A stretch of 7,298 nt of DNA from Anaerolineales bacterium UBA6668 (lineage in GTDB: Bacteria > Chloroflexota > Anaerolineae > Anaerolineales > UBA6668), in the NCBI GenBank assembly GCA_002455215.1, contig DKKK01000189.1, forward strand, positions 332 through 7,629. The letters are read 5' to 3'. Numbering within the stretch: position 1 is the stretch's first letter; each line of letters opens with the position of its first letter. Under the pieces are notes generated by a model, which ran no database searches, was not told where the DNA came from, and worked only from the letters and a program-made list of their open reading frames with translations. Position numbers and translations under genes: made by a program. Positions 1 to 6,595 of this stretch are shown in pieces.

Positions 1-503
1 ACCCCACCCGCACCACGGTCGAACCAGAAGCCGATGAGCAAGTAGGAACACACCCCCACACCTTCCCAGCCCAAGAACAAAATTAGGTAGTTGTTGCCCG
101 TCACCAAAAACATCATGGCAACGATGAACAGGTTGAGATAGACAAAGAAGCGGGGAAAGCGTTCATCACCGTGCATATAACCGGTTGCAAACAGGTGAAT
201 GAGCGAGCCGACACCCGAAACCAACAACATGAAGGTAACAGACAGGGTGTCTATGCGCATTTCCCACGGGATGTTGAGCGATCCAATGTGGATCCAATCT
301 GCCAAGTGAACGATTTGTGTTTGGAAACCGCTACTGAGAAGACCAATGGCTTGAGTGAGTGCAATGACAAAGGAGAGTGCAACTGCACCCACTGCCACAA
401 TTGAAACCCAGCCTTCGCCGAGTTTCTTGCCAAATGCCAGGTTGATGAGCAAGCCGGCAATTGGAAAAACAAAAATTAGGGGAGCGAGAGAAGAAAATGC
501 CAT
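1..503 (-). CDS. nuoL: NADH-quinone oxidoreductase subunit L, N-terminal part (runs off the window)
   Basis: NuoL is the large antiporter-like subunit at the far end of the complex I membrane arm and takes part in ion translocation. Translating the minus strand from the ATG at 503 gives 167 residues without a stop, about a quarter of the usual 600-700. Hydrophobic helices lie at about residues 5-25, 32-52, 88-108 and 119-135. The family signature is clear: LFATGYMHGDERFPRFF at about 105-121, then FLGWEGVGVCSYLLIGFW at about 143-160. The Glu at about 147 matches the essential antiporter-family glutamate (Glu144 in E. coli NuoL). The start lies 5 nt after the nuoK stop, with a GAAGGG-like ribosome site inside the nuoK end, so translation is probably coupled. 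The C-terminal part lies beyond position 1. Confidence 0.95.
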   Translation of the reverse strand, partial: MAFSSLAPLIFVFPIAGLLINLAFGKKLGEGWVSIVAVGAVALSFVIALTQAIGLLSSGFQTQIVHLADWIHIGSLNIPWEMRIDTLSVTFMLLVSGVGSLIHLFATGYMHGDERFPRFFVYLNLFIVAMMFLVTGNNYLILFLGWEGVGVCSYLLIGFWFDRGAGG

Positions 504-508
504 ACGGT

Positions 509-811
509 TTAGCCCTTCAGTTCGTGCAAGTCATCAATATTGATAGACTGCTTGTTGCGGAAAATGGCGACAATCAATGCCAAGCCGATGGCAACTTCGG
601 CGGCGGCAACGGTCATCACAAAGAATACTAACACTTGACCGTTTTCTGCCCCAAATTGGCGGGCAAAGGCAACAAACGCCAGGTTGGCGGCATTGAGCAT
701 TAACTCAATTGCCATAAAAATCACGATGGCATTGCGCCGCACCAGCACACCAATCGCGCCGAGTGTGAACAAGATTGCAGATAGAATGATGAAATAGCTA
801 GTGGGAATCAT
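509..811 (-). CDS. nuoK: NADH-quinone oxidoreductase subunit K
   Basis: NuoK is a small three-helix membrane subunit (MrpC-like) in the proton-translocating arm of complex I. The product is 100 residues, the normal family length. Helices lie at about 5-23, 28-50 and 59-84. The two functionally important membrane glutamates are present at the standard positions: E36 in the [13 protein letters not shown] segment and E72 in the [14 protein letters not shown] segment. The ATG overlaps the nuoJ stop by 4 nt (ATGA). No Shine-Dalgarno sequence is visible upstream, which fits translational coupling to nuoJ. The C-terminal tail after residue 85 is polar and ends in HELKG. Nothing is abnormal. Confidence 0.97.
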   Translation of the reverse strand: MIPTSYFIILSAILFTLGAIGVLVRRNAIVIFMAIELMLNAANLAFVAFARQFGAENGQVLVFFVMTVAAAEVAIGLALIVAIFRNKQSINIDDLHELKG

Positions 812-1359
812 GATTGTTGCGGATTGCGGAGGGAGCGGCGTGCTTTCTTTTCGCGCTGAACCAGTGTGAGCACGACTGCCCCCACCATTGCGGCTAACAG
901 CAAAAAGGAAATCACTTCAAAAGGAAAGACGTACTCGGTGAGGAGCAAGTGCCCGATGCTACCCGGTGAGCCAAAGTTGGCACTCACTTCCGCGGGTAGT
1001 TCGGCGGGTGCTGACAAATTGGCAGAGATGGCGGCAAATGTCACCAAGCCAGCCAAGCCCAAACCCAGCAACCAGCCCAGCGGACCTTGCAAAAGCAGGT
1101 GGTCTTCGTGTTCCAAGTGTTCTGCACCCAATAGCATGATGACGAATACGAAGAGCACCATGATTGCGCCCGCATAGACGGTGATTTGCACCATGGCAAG
1201 GAATGGCGCACCCAGCAAAATATATAAGACTGCCACCACACCAAAGTTGGAAACCAAGCACAGGGCGGCATAGACCGCATTTTTGGCACGCAGTAAACCA
1301 ATTGCCGCAACAATTGCGACTGCCGCCAAGGCAATGAATAAGGCAACTTGAACTGTCAT
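808..1359 (-). CDS. nuoJ: NADH-quinone oxidoreductase subunit J
   Basis: NuoJ is a five-helix membrane subunit of complex I next to NuoK and NuoA. In characterised enzymes its third helix contains the pi-bulge that switches between conformations. The product is 183 residues, within the family range. The conserved third-helix signature [19 protein letters not shown] is at about 58-76, with the usual Tyr at 62. Other hydrophobic segments are at about 4-23, 28-49, 92-113 and 147-167, followed by a basic tail. The ATG at 1359 is preceded by AGGAG. The gene overlaps nuoK by 4 nt and follows nuoI after 31 nt. An acidic/His stretch ([10 protein letters not shown]) follows helix 3 and is probably a surface loop. 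Confidence 0.96.
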   Translation of the reverse strand: MTVQVALFIALAAVAIVAAIGLLRAKNAVYAALCLVSNFGVVAVLYILLGAPFLAMVQITVYAGAIMVLFVFVIMLLGAEHLEHEDHLLLQGPLGWLLGLGLAGLVTFAAISANLSAPAELPAEVSANFGSPGSIGHLLLTEYVFPFEVISFLLLAAMVGAVVLTLVQREKKARRSLRNPQQS

Positions 1360-1363
1360 AGAA

Positions 1364-1368
1364 CTCCT
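1364..1368 (-). promoter_or_regulatory. Shine-Dalgarno site of nuoJ
   Basis: The minus strand reads AGGAG with a 4-nt spacer (TTCT) before the nuoJ ATG. The spacer is short but usable, and the site supports the start at 1359. Confidence 0.6.
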
Positions 1369-1390
1369 GTGAACTGATGACGCATGGGAA

Positions 1391-1891
1391 TTATTCTGCG
1401 TCTTGCATGGGTGGGATGGACCAATTGAATGAGCCGGGTGCTACTTGTTGCGGGGTGGGTTTGCCACCATCCGGAACCGGTACCAGCAATTCTTTTTTGG
1501 TATAGATGGCGCTTTGGCGGTCAAAGAAAGCCAATTCGTAATCGTGCTCTAGCACAATGGCTTGCGTGGGGCAAGCATCTTCGCAATAGCCACAGAAAAT
1601 GCAACGGAGCATGTTGATTTCATACACGCTGGCATGGCGTTCACCGGGCGAAAAGCGTTGCTCATCGGTGTTTTCACTCGCTTGCACAAAAATCGCGTCT
1701 GCTGGGCAAGCGGCGGCGCACAAGGCACAGCCAATGCACTTTTCCAAACCATTGTCGTAGCGTTTGAGTTCGTGACGCCCCTTAAAGCGTTTGGCAACGG
1801 GCTTGCGTTCTTCGGGATATTGAATGGTAATCGGTTCTTCAAACATGTGTTTGATGGTTGTACCGAGTCCTTTGATAATTTCTGTAAACAT
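1391..1891 (-). CDS. nuoI: NADH-quinone oxidoreductase subunit I, 2x[4Fe-4S] ferredoxin-like
   Basis: NuoI carries clusters N6a and N6b, which relay electrons from NuoG towards N2 and quinone. The 166-residue product has an amphipathic N-terminal segment (about 1-18) that typically lies on the membrane surface. Two classic CxxCxxCxxxCP motifs follow: C52, C55, C58, C62 and C97, C100, C103, C107. All eight ligands are present. The first is preceded by the family-typical RFKGRHELKRY segment at about 35-45. The tail after about 140 is Pro/Gly-rich (DGGKPTPQQVAPG) and probably a flexible extension. The ATG at 1891 has a strong GGAGG site 7 nt upstream. The gene follows nuoH after 38 nt and precedes nuoJ by 31 nt. 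Confidence 0.97.
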   Translation of the reverse strand: MFTEIIKGLGTTIKHMFEEPITIQYPEERKPVAKRFKGRHELKRYDNGLEKCIGCALCAAACPADAIFVQASENTDEQRFSPGERHASVYEINMLRCIFCGYCEDACPTQAIVLEHDYELAFFDRQSAIYTKKELLVPVPDGGKPTPQQVAPGSFNWSIPPMQDAE

Positions 1892-1898
1892 TCAGTTA

Positions 1899-1903
1899 CC
1901 TCC
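1899..1903 (-). promoter_or_regulatory. Shine-Dalgarno site of nuoI
   Basis: The minus strand reads TTGGAGGTAACTGA before the nuoI ATG: GGAGG with a 7-nt spacer. It is the best ribosome site in the window and fixes the nuoI start at 1891. Confidence 0.75.
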
Positions 1904-1929
1904 AAAAGGGTTGACACAACAACCCGTTG

Positions 1930-2943
1930 TTACATCACATACACCAGCACAATGGCAGTTGCCAACACATTGAGCATTGCCACCGGCAGGGCAAATTTCC
2001 AGCCAAAGCTCATCAATTGGTCGTAGCGCAAACGCGGCAGTGTGCCGCGGATCCAAATCATGGTAAACAGCAAGAAAAAGACCTTTGCCGAGAAGTAGGC
2101 AATGCCCAAAGGCGGGAATTGATTGACAAAGGGTCCAAGATAGCCACCCATGTATAAAGTCACCACCATTCCGCTTACGGCAATCATCTTGATATATTCT
2201 GCCATGAAGAACATGCCAAAACGCATGGACGAATATTCGGTGAAATAGCCGGCGGTCAGTTCTTGCTCGGCTTCGGGCATGTCAAACGGAGCGCGGTTAA
2301 GCTCTGCCAAACCGGTGATGAAGAACAACAAAAAGCCAATCGGTTGCAAAAACATAAACCAGATGCCGCGTGCTTCCTGAGCGTGAACAATGTCGCGTAA
2401 GCTCATGGACTGCGCCAACAGCATCGGACCAACCATGCTTAAGCCAAATGCCAGTTCGTAGCTAATCACCTGAGCTGTGGAGCGCAAGCCACCCATCATC
2501 GAGTATTTGCTATCCGATGCCCAACCTGCCAACACAATGCCATACACGGCAATGGAGCCAATCGCCAATAGGTAGAGCACGCCCACATTTAGGTCAGCCA
2601 CCACAAAGCGCACCGTGTAACCATTCACAATCCAATCGGGTGCAACCGGAATCACCGCCATAATCACCAAGGCGGGAATGCTGGTGATGATGGGGGCAAG
2701 ATTAAACATCAGCTTGTCTGCGCCAGTCGGCATCATGTCTTCTTTTAGGAAGAGCTTTACGCCATCGGCGGCTGGTTGCAACAAGCCCAATGGACCGATA
2801 CGGTTGGGTCCGCGCCGCACTTGGATGCCGGCAATGACCTTGCGTTCGGCATAGGTCATATAGGCGAAACCAGTTAGCAAAACCAGTGCCATCACCGCGG
2901 CTTTGATCGCGGCATCAATGATAATTACAGTCACTTCATTCAT
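1930..2943 (-). CDS. nuoH: NADH-quinone oxidoreductase subunit H
   Basis: NuoH is the membrane subunit that joins the hydrophilic and membrane arms and forms much of the quinone chamber. The 337-residue length is normal for the family. The first helix (about 8-31) is followed by the signature TYAERKVIAGIQVRRGPNRIGP at about 30-51 and LQPAADGVKLFLKED at about 55-69. The acidic loop AELNRAPFDMPEAEQELTAG lies at about 213-232, followed by YSSMRFGMFFMAEY, both diagnostic of NuoH and its quinone-site loop. Seven or more further hydrophobic helices are visible. The start is 1 nt after the nuoG stop, with AGGGG (2950-2954) 6 nt upstream inside the nuoG end, so the two are very likely co-translated. 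Confidence 0.97.
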   Translation of the reverse strand: MNEVTVIIIDAAIKAAVMALVLLTGFAYMTYAERKVIAGIQVRRGPNRIGPLGLLQPAADGVKLFLKEDMMPTGADKLMFNLAPIITSIPALVIMAVIPVAPDWIVNGYTVRFVVADLNVGVLYLLAIGSIAVYGIVLAGWASDSKYSMMGGLRSTAQVISYELAFGLSMVGPMLLAQSMSLRDIVHAQEARGIWFMFLQPIGFLLFFITGLAELNRAPFDMPEAEQELTAGYFTEYSSMRFGMFFMAEYIKMIAVSGMVVTLYMGGYLGPFVNQFPPLGIAYFSAKVFFLLFTMIWIRGTLPRLRYDQLMSFGWKFALPVAMLNVLATAIVLVYVM

Positions 2944-2944
2944 G

Positions 2945-5464
2945 TTATGCCCCTACAGTTTCGGCGATTTTGACCACTTCTGCCGGTTGTGCGCCCACAA
3001 AATTCAATGCTCCCACACTATTGGGTAGTAGTACCACATTTTGCGGGGTATCTTCAGACACACAGACCGTATATTTGCCCTTTTGCCCAGCCACTTGCAC
3101 TTGCACATCTTCCCCATCTGCAACCCCCAGCATTGCGGCAGTTTCCGCATGAAGGTGTGCCACTGGCAAAGCCAAGCGCGGGTGCAGAAGATAGGAGCGC
3201 ATGAGTAGCGTGCCACGGTCATACAATTTTTGGGTTAGGACGGCAGTTAGCCCGTCAATGGCTGACCGGCTGGAAACACTGCGGCTGGCAGGTTTTTGCC
3301 CAAGGTCGGCACTGGTGCGCACTTGCACACCCAAACCAGCACTATTTTCAAAGGCTGTCCCCCCGTAATATTTATCTTCACCCATGATTTGGGGGAATTG
3401 CTCTTGGGTTTGGGCTAAAGCGCGATAGTTCAATCCGTTATATAAGGATATTTCCTTGCTCATTTGGCTAAAAACAACCGAAGTGGATACGGGAGCTTTG
3501 TCGATCTGCCCCACGCGCACTTGCACATGGCTGAAAATTAGCCAATCTGGGCGGGATTCTCCACGAGCCGGCACGGCTGGGTAGAAGCGTTGCACACGGC
3601 GTTCACCGCTGGTGTAGGTGCCTTCACGCTCGGCAAAGCTTTGCACTGGCAGAACAACATCGGCACGGCGGCTGGTGGCAGTTTCAAACAGTTCGGAAAC
3701 CACTAGGAAGGTGTCTTCTGGCAGGGTTTGCTTATCGCCAATGGGGTCGGCGGCGGCAGTCCAAATGAACTTGCTTTTGCCCACAAAATTGGCGGTTGTG
3801 CCAGCCAGCGGGCGTAGCCCCATATCCCAGGCACCTTGTGTATTGCCCTTGTTCCACACGGCAATTAAGCCATTGTTGGGCTTCCCCACATGCCCGGTTT
3901 CAATGAGCAAGTTGGCACAGGCTTGGGCAAGTGCGGCACTGTCCGCATAGTCTAGCCCTTCATTGCCCAAGAAAACCACCAGATTTTTGGCATTGGCAAT
4001 GGCTTTTCCAGCGGCGGTTAGTGTTTCATTTTCGACAGAATTGCCTTGCGCGGCACGCAACAGTGCTTGCACGGTGGCAGTTTCTTCACCATAGGCATAG
4101 TGTATGGCATAGTTGGCACTTCCTTCGGCTTTGGTGGGGCGAGCGTTGAGCACAATTAAGCTGGCTTTGCTCTTATCTAGGGTTGCGCCTTTCTTTTCAA
4201 CTGCTTGGTGAACCCGCATCCACCAAATGGGAGCCGATTCTTCTAGGTCGTTGGCAACCACCACAATCACGCTATCGCCGCCCAATTCGCTCAGGTTACT
4301 GCCTGCGGCAATTCCCACTTGTTGCACCCAATCACCGCCAGCCATTTCACCGGGGAAGGCGGCAATCTTGCCCCCCTGCCCTTCGATGAGCTTGCGGAAG
4401 GTGAACAAATCTTCGTTTGCCAAACGTTCACCGGCAATGCCGGCGATACTGCTACCCGCGGCTTGCATTTTTTCTGCAATTAGGCTGAGGGCTTCGTCCC
4501 AAGTGGCTTGCACCAACTGCCCCTTTTTGCGAATTTGGGGCACGCTTAGGCGGTCTGGGCTGGTGGCAAAGTGGTGCCCAAAACGCCCTTTGTCGCAAAT
4601 CCACAATTCGTTGACTTGCTCATTTTGGCGGGGCATGACACGCTTGATGGCAAAATTGCCCGAAAGCCCATCCCGGCGGGTGTTTAGGTGGGTGTTGCAA
4701 CCGACTGGGCAGGCATTGCAAATGCTGGCAGAATTTTGCATTTCCCAAGCTCGTGCGCCAAAGCGGAAGTCGGCTGTGGTGAGTGCGCCCACCGGGCAGA
4801 TGTCGGTGGTGTTGCCAGAGAAGTAGCTATCAAAGCCCGGCTCTGAGAAGGTGACAATTTGGGTGGCGCGTCCACGCTCGTCAAAGCCCAGCACTGGGTC
4901 ATCTGCCAAATCTTCTTGAAAGCGGATACAGCGGGCGCACTGGATACAGCGCTCACGGTCCAGATAAATCAGGTCGCCCAGGGGTACATGCTTATCTAAA
5001 TGGAATTTTTCGTTGACCAGAAAGCGCGAATTGCCTGGTCCGTGTTGGATAGTCAGGTTTTGCAATGGGCATTCGCCGCCTTTGTCGCAGATGGGGCAAT
5101 CGAGCGGGTGGCTGGTGAGCAAAAATTCCAGAATTTCTTGGCGGGCAGTTTTAACTTTTTCAGAGTTGGTGCGGATTTCCATGCCGGGGCGCACGCGCTC
5201 GGTACAACCCGTGACTAGCTTGGGCATCCAGTCAATTTCTGGGGTGCCATCTGCCTTTAGCACCGGTTGGCGCGTTTCGCGGTCCACACGGGGCATACCC
5301 ATTTCGACCAAACAGACGCGGCACATGCCCACGGGTTCCATCTTGGGGTGGTAGCAAAAAACTGGCACATCGTTGCCAATGCGCTTGGCGGCATCCACCA
5401 CAATGGTGCCTGCCGGAACGGTGACGGCATTGCCGTCTATTTTAATCGTGATTTCGTTTGCCAT
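2945..5464 (-). CDS. nuoG: NADH-quinone oxidoreductase subunit G
   Basis: NuoG is the large peripheral-arm Fe-S subunit. It accepts electrons from NuoF and passes them towards NuoI. The product is 839 residues, within the family range. The N-terminal [2Fe-2S] domain (about 1-100) has N1b ligands C37, C48, C51 and C87. The His-Cys motif SHPLDCPICDKGGECPLQ gives N5 ligands H119, C123, C126 and C132. N4 ligands are C173, C176, C179 and C223. A fourth set, C249, C252, C256 and C290, matches cluster N7, found in only some bacteria. The rest is a molybdopterin-oxidoreductase-like fold, presumed cofactor-free as in the family, with a C-terminal dinucleotide-binding-like domain at about 745-830. The ATG at 5464 has only a distant GAG, and a TGA two codons upstream rules out a longer form. 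It is 1 nt from nuoH but 1,131 nt from nuoF. Confidence 0.97.
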   Translation of the reverse strand: MANEITIKIDGNAVTVPAGTIVVDAAKRIGNDVPVFCYHPKMEPVGMCRVCLVEMGMPRVDRETRQPVLKADGTPEIDWMPKLVTGCTERVRPGMEIRTNSEKVKTARQEILEFLLTSHPLDCPICDKGGECPLQNLTIQHGPGNSRFLVNEKFHLDKHVPLGDLIYLDRERCIQCARCIRFQEDLADDPVLGFDERGRATQIVTFSEPGFDSYFSGNTTDICPVGALTTADFRFGARAWEMQNSASICNACPVGCNTHLNTRRDGLSGNFAIKRVMPRQNEQVNELWICDKGRFGHHFATSPDRLSVPQIRKKGQLVQATWDEALSLIAEKMQAAGSSIAGIAGERLANEDLFTFRKLIEGQGGKIAAFPGEMAGGDWVQQVGIAAGSNLSELGGDSVIVVVANDLEESAPIWWMRVHQAVEKKGATLDKSKASLIVLNARPTKAEGSANYAIHYAYGEETATVQALLRAAQGNSVENETLTAAGKAIANAKNLVVFLGNEGLDYADSAALAQACANLLIETGHVGKPNNGLIAVWNKGNTQGAWDMGLRPLAGTTANFVGKSKFIWTAAADPIGDKQTLPEDTFLVVSELFETATSRRADVVLPVQSFAEREGTYTSGERRVQRFYPAVPARGESRPDWLIFSHVQVRVGQIDKAPVSTSVVFSQMSKEISLYNGLNYRALAQTQEQFPQIMGEDKYYGGTAFENSAGLGVQVRTSADLGQKPASRSVSSRSAIDGLTAVLTQKLYDRGTLLMRSYLLHPRLALPVAHLHAETAAMLGVADGEDVQVQVAGQKGKYTVCVSEDTPQNVVLLPNSVGALNFVGAQPAEVVKIAETVGA

Positions 5465-5582
5465 ATTTCATTAACATCTCAATAGTGATGAACGTTTACG
5501 GAAAATAACCGATGTCGGATGCATGAGTTACAAAATGTCCACGGATACTGCCGTTGGGATTAGAAAATAACTAGGAAAAATC
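5465..5582. other. Intergenic leader between the orphan gene and nuoG
   Basis: This 118-nt AT-rich spacer holds no gene. On the minus strand it would carry any separate promoter for nuoG. I find no convincing -35/-10 pair: TGGACA (5541-5536) resembles a -35 box, but no good -10 lies at the expected distance. The sequence CCGATGTCGG (5509-5518) is a short dyad with 4-nt arms that could be an operator or chance. GAAAATAAC occurs twice (5501-5509 and 5563-5571). Confidence 0.4.
5539..5557 (-). terminator. Weak stem-loop after the orphan gene, possible terminator
   Basis: On the minus strand CCAACGG, loop CAGTAT, then CCGTGG can form a 6-bp stem with one bulged A. It is followed by ACATTTTG, so there is a short T run two bases on. 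It begins about 26 nt after the orphan gene's stop. The stem is short and the T run modest, so termination would be partial at best. Confidence 0.25.
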
Positions 5583-6410
5583 TTAAGGTTGCGGTGATAA
5601 TGACCTAAAAGTTTGAGTTAGCATGGCACTATATACTGCGGTAGATGTGGCTGAAAGGTCATTTGTGGGTAAGATGGTTATTGTAGGTTTCGTTTCCGAT
5701 CCCAGTAAATAAGTTTTGGTATATGATTCATCATCATACCAGCTTAGAGTAGTCAAATCTAAATAAAGTATCGTTTTATCTGAGCACTCAACCACAAGAA
5801 TATCATTCTCAACTTTTCTAATACGAATACTGCCATGTGCAAACAGATAATTTAGCCAATTAGAAGCTACACCATCGTATATTGGTTTAGAAATTTGAAT
5901 TGTGACAATTCCCGTCTGTGGGTTTTGTTTATCATATCCTGTAAAAATTCGATAGTAATGTAATCCCGCATAACCGCCATAATCGCTAAGAAAATGATAC
6001 GAAGCGAAAGTTTTCGCCAATCCTGGGTAAAATGGGTCGGGGGCACTCATTAAACCCATAGGTCTAGATTCATAGTAAGGCTCAGTCGTAGGGCTTAGCG
6101 CGATGGTTCTCACAGCAATCAGTTGACCATTCTCGCTTAGCGCAAGTTCTAGCTGTTGTGCAGATTGTGTGGAATTAACTTCAGCCAATTGTAATTTTTC
6201 ATTCATACTTGTCGCTAAAGCTGGGTTGTCTGTTGAATCAGCAACAATGGTTTTTAACTGCATAATATCAGCAACATTTGTTAACTCCCAAGCCTGCTTT
6301 TCTCGTTGACTCAGTGCTACAAAAGGGCTCATCATAAACATAGAAATAAATAATAAACATATCCCGACTATAAAAATCGTTAAAACAAGTTTATTACTCA
6401 TATTTTCCAT
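5583..6410 (-). CDS. Hypothetical membrane-anchored protein, AT-rich, inserted between nuoF and nuoG
   Basis: I do not recognise this family. The frame is open for 279 codons. From the chosen ATG at 6410 the product is 275 residues. A TTG at 6422 would add four residues. An ATG at 6401 would remove three and has a weak GGA just upstream. Numbering from the TTG, residues 12-36 form one hydrophobic helix, probably a signal anchor, since no clear cleavage site is seen. Residues about 38-105 are polar and predicted helical. Residues 110-160 are rich in Tyr, Pro and Gly. Residues about 170-250 alternate like beta strands (ILVVECSDKTILYLDLTTLSWYDD). Only two cysteines occur (22 and 213), with no Fe-S or nucleotide-binding motif. 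Flanking charges (K11; R40, K42) do not settle topology. Two sampled lines are 33% and 37% GC against about 55% in nuoG, suggesting recent acquisition. Confidence 0.7.
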   Translation of the reverse strand: MENMSNKLVLTIFIVGICLLFISMFMMSPFVALSQREKQAWELTNVADIMQLKTIVADSTDNPALATSMNEKLQLAEVNSTQSAQQLELALSENGQLIAVRTIALSPTTEPYYESRPMGLMSAPDPFYPGLAKTFASYHFLSDYGGYAGLHYYRIFTGYDKQNPQTGIVTIQISKPIYDGVASNWLNYLFAHGSIRIRKVENDILVVECSDKTILYLDLTTLSWYDDESYTKTYLLGSETKPTITILPTNDLSATSTAVYSAMLTQTFRSLSPQP

Positions 6411-6422
6411 ACCAAAATTCAA

Positions 6423-6541
6423 GGTTATTGTTATTCTACACGGATGAAAGATGTGTTGTTCTCTTTCAAGAAAAGAAACGCAGTTTTACTCAGTACATGT
6501 GTCAAATATAAACCGTGTCGAATAGAGAATGATTAAACCTA
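6423..6541. other. Upstream region of the orphan gene
   Basis: This AT-rich spacer has no open frame of note. On the minus strand there is a perfect -35 hexamer TTGACA (6505-6500), but no matching -10 at 16-18 nt. A TAGAAT close to the gene could act as a -10, yet its -35 position is poor (ACAACA). A promoter for the orphan gene is plausible here but not demonstrated. Confidence 0.3.
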
Positions 6542-6579
6542 CTTGAGTACATTGCCAGAGAATTGGTAATGTACTCAAG
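6542..6579 (-). terminator. Strong stem-loop just downstream of nuoF
   Basis: CTTGAGTACATTGCCA (6542-6557) and TGGTAATGTACTCAAG (6564-6579) are inverted repeats around a 6-nt loop. The outer 12 bp are perfect. One internal position is A-C in the minus-strand RNA (G-U in plus-strand RNA), then 3 more pairs follow. It starts 16 nt after the nuoF stop in the direction of transcription. The bases after the stem (TAGGTTTAATC) contain only three consecutive T's, so it is not a classic rho-independent terminator. It may be an attenuator, an RNA-processing or stabilising hairpin, or a remnant of an inserted element. The structure is certain from the sequence; its role is inferred. Confidence 0.55.
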
Positions 6580-6595
6580 GTTACTCACCACAAAA

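Noticed and set aside
866..1177. A 103-codon plus-strand open frame opposite nuoJ.
   Set aside because: It is a shadow of nuoJ, with a low-complexity Ser/Lys/Ala product and no family signature.
1918..1931. An inverted repeat AACAAC-CC-GTTGTT between nuoH and nuoI, overlapping the nuoH stop.
   Set aside because: The arms are very short, the stem AT-rich and there is no T tract, so it is not credible as a terminator inside a co-transcribed operon.
4227..4826. A 199-codon open frame on the plus strand opposite nuoG.
   Set aside because: It is antisense to a well-conserved part of nuoG, has no recognisable protein features and is a by-product of nuoG codon usage.
5442..5471. An out-of-frame ATG 7 nt before the nuoG start opens a nine-codon overlapping ORF that could act as a leader peptide.
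   Set aside because: It has no ribosome site of its own and is easily produced by chance.
5501..5571. GAAAATAAC repeated 62 bp apart upstream of nuoG, as a possible regulator-binding pair.
   Set aside because: The repeat is short and AT-rich, with no dyad and no third copy, so chance explains it.
6500..6505. A perfect minus-strand TTGACA hexamer upstream of the orphan gene.
   Set aside because: There is no -10 element at 16-18 nt (the sequence there is TGCGTT), so I do not call it a promoter by itself.
6419..6583. A 9-bp direct repeat TCAAGGTTA at 6419-6427 and 6575-6583, looking like a target-site duplication around a ~147-bp element.
   Set aside because: The segment between them has no matching terminal inverted repeats, and a couple of 9-bp matches are expected by chance in an AT-rich region of about 1.1 kb.
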